NCBI GenBank assembly: GCA_958435945.1
Contig: CAUBIC010000011.1
Span: 1 to 64,000 of the forward strand
Length of the DNA stretch: 64,000 nucleotides
Direction: 5' to 3'
Source: an uncultured Collinsella sp.
GTDB taxonomy: Bacteria; Actinomycetota; Coriobacteriia; Coriobacteriales; Coriobacteriaceae
A program made the position numbers and the translations under genes. Shown here one piece after another: positions 61,912 to 64,000 of this stretch (positions within the stretch are counted from its first letter, which is position 1; each line of letters starts with the position of its first letter). The notes beneath the pieces are model-generated. The model was not told the origin of the DNA. It did no database searches and saw nothing but the letters and a program-made list of their open reading frames with translations.

Positions 61912-62027
61912 GGGGAGGAATGTAGGCCCGATTTTCGTAGATTCCGCACGAGCCGAAGACCACGTAATGTGGTCTTCGAGCGAGCCCAGGACCTGACCGA
62001 GCGAAAATCGGGCCTACATTCCTCCCC
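61912..62027 (+). promoter_or_regulatory. Nested palindrome in the valS leader
   Basis: A perfect 26-bp stem (61912-61937 with 62002-62027) encloses an inner 10-bp hairpin (CGAAGACCAC / GTGGTCTTCG) with loop GTAAT. The structure ends 20 nt before the valS ATG, next to its ribosome binding site. There is no T-box sequence. It may be an attenuator, a repressor target or a mobile palindrome. Confidence 0.7.
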
Positions 62028-62047
62028 GGCGGGACAGGGAGAGATAT

Positions 62048-64000
62048 ATGGAAGAAATGCCCAAGAACTACGATCCGTCGACCAACGAGCCGGCGATCCT
62101 GCAGAAGTGGCTCGACGGCGGCTACTACAAGCGCCGTGAGGGCGTGGGCGACTGCACCGTCACCATTCCGCCTCCCAACGTGACCGGCAAGCTCCACATG
62201 GGTCACGCCACCGACGACTCCATCCAGGACGCCATCATCCGCATGGCCCGCATGCGCGGCAAGTCCACGCGCTGGGTGCTCGGCACCGATCACGCCGGTA
62301 TTGCCACGCAGACCAAGGTCGACAAGAAGCTCAAGAGCGAGGGCATCAGCCGTCTGGAGATCGGCCGCGATAAGTTTGTCGACGCCTGCTGGGATTGGAC
62401 CCACGAGTACGGCGGCATCATCGTCGAGCAGATCAAGCGTATGGGCTGCTCCGTCGACTTTGACAACGAGCGCTTCACCATGGACGAGGACTACGCCCAG
62501 GCCGTGCGCAAGGTGTTCTGCGACTGGTACCATGACGGTCTGATCTATCGCGGCAAGCGAATCGTCAACTGGTGCCCCAACTGCACTACCGCCATCTCGG
62601 ACGACGAGGCCGAGTACAAGGACGAGAAGGGCCACCTGTGGCACCTGCGCTACCCGCTGACCGAGCCGGTCAACGGCCAGGACTACATCGTCGTCGCCAC
62701 CACGCGCCCCGAGACCATGCTCGGCGACACGGGCGTCGCCGTCTCCCCGAAGGACCCCGAGAAGGCCGCCTTTGTGGGTAAGACCGTCAAGCTCCCCATC
62801 GTGGACCGCGAGATCCCTATCTTTGAGGATTGGCACGTCGACGCCAACTTTGGCTCCGGCTTTGTCAAGGTCACCCCGGCCCACGACCCCAACGATTACG
62901 CCATGGGCCAGGCCCACGACCTGCCGCAGATCAACATCTTCGACGAGCACGCGGTGGTCGTTGAGGGCTACGGTGAGTTCACCGGCATGAACCGCGACGA
63001 GTGCCGCGAGGCCGTCATCAAGTGGTTCGAGGAGCACGACCTGCTCGATCACGTCGAGGACCTCGATCACTCCGTCATGCACTGCTACCGCTGCGACGCC
63101 GCGCTTGAGCCGTGGCTGTCCGAGCAGTGGTTCGTCGCCGTCGATAAGCTCAAGGGGCCGGCGCTCGACGCCGTCAACTCTGGCAAGGTCACCTTCCACC
63201 CCGCGCGTTGGACGCAGACCTACACCACCTGGATGGAGAACCTCAAGGACTGGTGTATCAGCCGCCAGCTGTGGTGGGGCCACCGCATTCCCGTGTTCTA
63301 CTGCGAGGACTGCGGCTGGGAGGACGCCCTTACCGAGGACACCGATGTGTGCCCCAAGTGCGGCGGTCATCACGTGCGCCAGGACGAGAACGTGTTGGAC
63401 ACCTGGTTCAGCTCGCAGCTGTGGACCTTCGCCACGCAGGGCTGGCCGCAAAAGCCGGAGCTGCTCGAGGGCCATCACCCCACGACGGCGCTGGTCACCG
63501 CGCGCGACATCATCGCGCTGTGGGTCGCCCGCATGGTCATGAGCTCGCTGTACTTCCTGGACGAGGTGCCGTTTAAGGACGTCGTCATCTACCCGACGAT
63601 TCTGGCCAAGGACGGCAGCCGCATGTCCAAGTCCAAGGGCAACGGCGTTGACCCCATGGACCTCATTGGCATGTACGGCGCCGACGCCATGCGCTACAAC
63701 CTGCTTACGCTGTGCACCAACAACCAGGATGTTAAGTTCGACGCGAACATCGACAAGAAGACCAAGAAGCTTATCGACAGCCCGCGTACCGAGCAGGCCA
63801 AGTCGTTTGTGACCAAGATCTGGAACGCTAGCCGCTTCCTGCTCATGAACATGGAGGGCTACACGCCCGGCGGGCCTGTCGTGGAGACGCCGGCCGACGC
63901 TTGGATGTTCAGCCGCCTGGCCAAGGCCGTGAAGATGGTCACCGAGGGCATCGAGAACTACACCTTTGGCGACATGGCCCGCGGCGTGCAGCAGTTCTTC
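62048..64000 (+). CDS. valS: Valyl-tRNA synthetase, 5' part
   Basis: The frame is open from ATG 62048 to the window end (651 codons), so the gene continues. It charges tRNA-Val with valine. HMGH near residue 51 (PPPNVTGKLHMGHA) is the HIGH motif and RMSKSKG near residue 525 the KMSKS loop, both for ATP binding. The inserted editing domain (CP1) is around residues 180-340, with TTRPETMLGDT. The start follows GGGAGAG. About 220 further codons plus stop lie outside the window. Confidence 0.95.
   Translation, partial: MEEMPKNYDPSTNEPAILQKWLDGGYYKRREGVGDCTVTIPPPNVTGKLHMGHATDDSIQDAIIRMARMRGKSTRWVLGTDHAGIATQTKVDKKLKSEGISRLEIGRDKFVDACWDWTHEYGGIIVEQIKRMGCSVDFDNERFTMDEDYAQAVRKVFCDWYHDGLIYRGKRIVNWCPNCTTAISDDEAEYKDEKGHLWHLRYPLTEPVNGQDYIVVATTRPETMLGDTGVAVSPKDPEKAAFVGKTVKLPIVDREIPIFEDWHVDANFGSGFVKVTPAHDPNDYAMGQAHDLPQINIFDEHAVVVEGYGEFTGMNRDECREAVIKWFEEHDLLDHVEDLDHSVMHCYRCDAALEPWLSEQWFVAVDKLKGPALDAVNSGKVTFHPARWTQTYTTWMENLKDWCISRQLWWGHRIPVFYCEDCGWEDALTEDTDVCPKCGGHHVRQDENVLDTWFSSQLWTFATQGWPQKPELLEGHHPTTALVTARDIIALWVARMVMSSLYFLDEVPFKDVVIYPTILAKDGSRMSKSKGNGVDPMDLIGMYGADAMRYNLLTLCTNNQDVKFDANIDKKTKKLIDSPRTEQAKSFVTKIWNASRFLLMNMEGYTPGGPVVETPADAWMFSRLAKAVKMVTEGIENYTFGDMARGVQQFF

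Noticed and set aside
61840..62047. Possible T-box leader of valS
   Set aside because: No T-box bulge sequence, specifier loop or following terminator; the nested palindrome explains the structure seen.

Overview
The window looks like a chromosomal segment of a strictly anaerobic, high-GC actinobacterium of the Coriobacteriia, most likely Collinsella or a close relative. This is inferred from protein style, GC-rich codon use, a complete formate hydrogenlyase, selenocysteine decoding, and the tig-clpP-clpX-valS and rpsA/rnpB context; no database search was possible. Nearly all genes are on the + strand. The exceptions are a HAD hydrolase, a C_GCAxxG_C_C protein, a lipid kinase, a ClC channel, a toxin-antitoxin pair and an insertion sequence.

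Layout. 1-9.7 kb is housekeeping: HAD phosphatase, rpsA, the RNase P RNA gene, a YigZ-family protein, a sulfhydrylase-type PLP enzyme, an MFS exporter, xpt, a small GGQ release-factor-like protein and a lipid kinase. 9.8-16.8 kb holds a ClC channel and a molybdenum block (moeA, mog, modA, modB with a large extra N-terminal domain, modC). 17-24 kb is a selenium/low-potential redox block: two YjiM-type double-cubane reductases, their YjiL-type ATPase activator, a selD that itself carries an in-frame UGA, yedF, a DUF3343 (Se/S carrier) gene and a class V cysteine desulfurase. Then come brnQ and tRNA-Pro/tRNA-Gly. 25.7-28.3 kb is a lower-GC accessory patch with an AbiEi-like protein and a RelB-type antitoxin next to a frameshifted PIN toxin.

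28.3-43.7 kb is one long operon for a Hyf-type (group 4 [NiFe]) formate hydrogenlyase: hydN, selenocysteine fdhF, hyfA-I, two maturation genes and a formate channel. 43.8-50.9 kb holds an orphan molybdopterin oxidoreductase, selA, selB, tRNA-Sec (selC), mobA and a second, Cys-rich DUF3343 gene. An IS3-family element (50.9-52.4 kb) follows, then gdhA, a two-gene xanthine-dehydrogenase-like molybdenum hydroxylase, tRNA-Leu, tig, clpP, clpX and the 5' part of valS, which runs off the right edge.

How it works together: molybdate uptake (modABC) and cofactor assembly (moeA, mog, mobA) supply molybdenum enzymes. SelD makes selenophosphate; SelA/SelB/SelC place selenocysteine in FdhF and in SelD itself. 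YedF, the two DUF3343 proteins and the desulfurase suggest a second route delivering labile selenium, probably to the molybdenum hydroxylase. FdhF and the Hyf complex turn formate into H2 and CO2. The window also carries a striking set of long, near-perfect intergenic hairpins: three copies of one family, two of another, a duplicated ~90-nt palindrome in the double-cubane operon, and single long ones beside selC, rnpB and valS.
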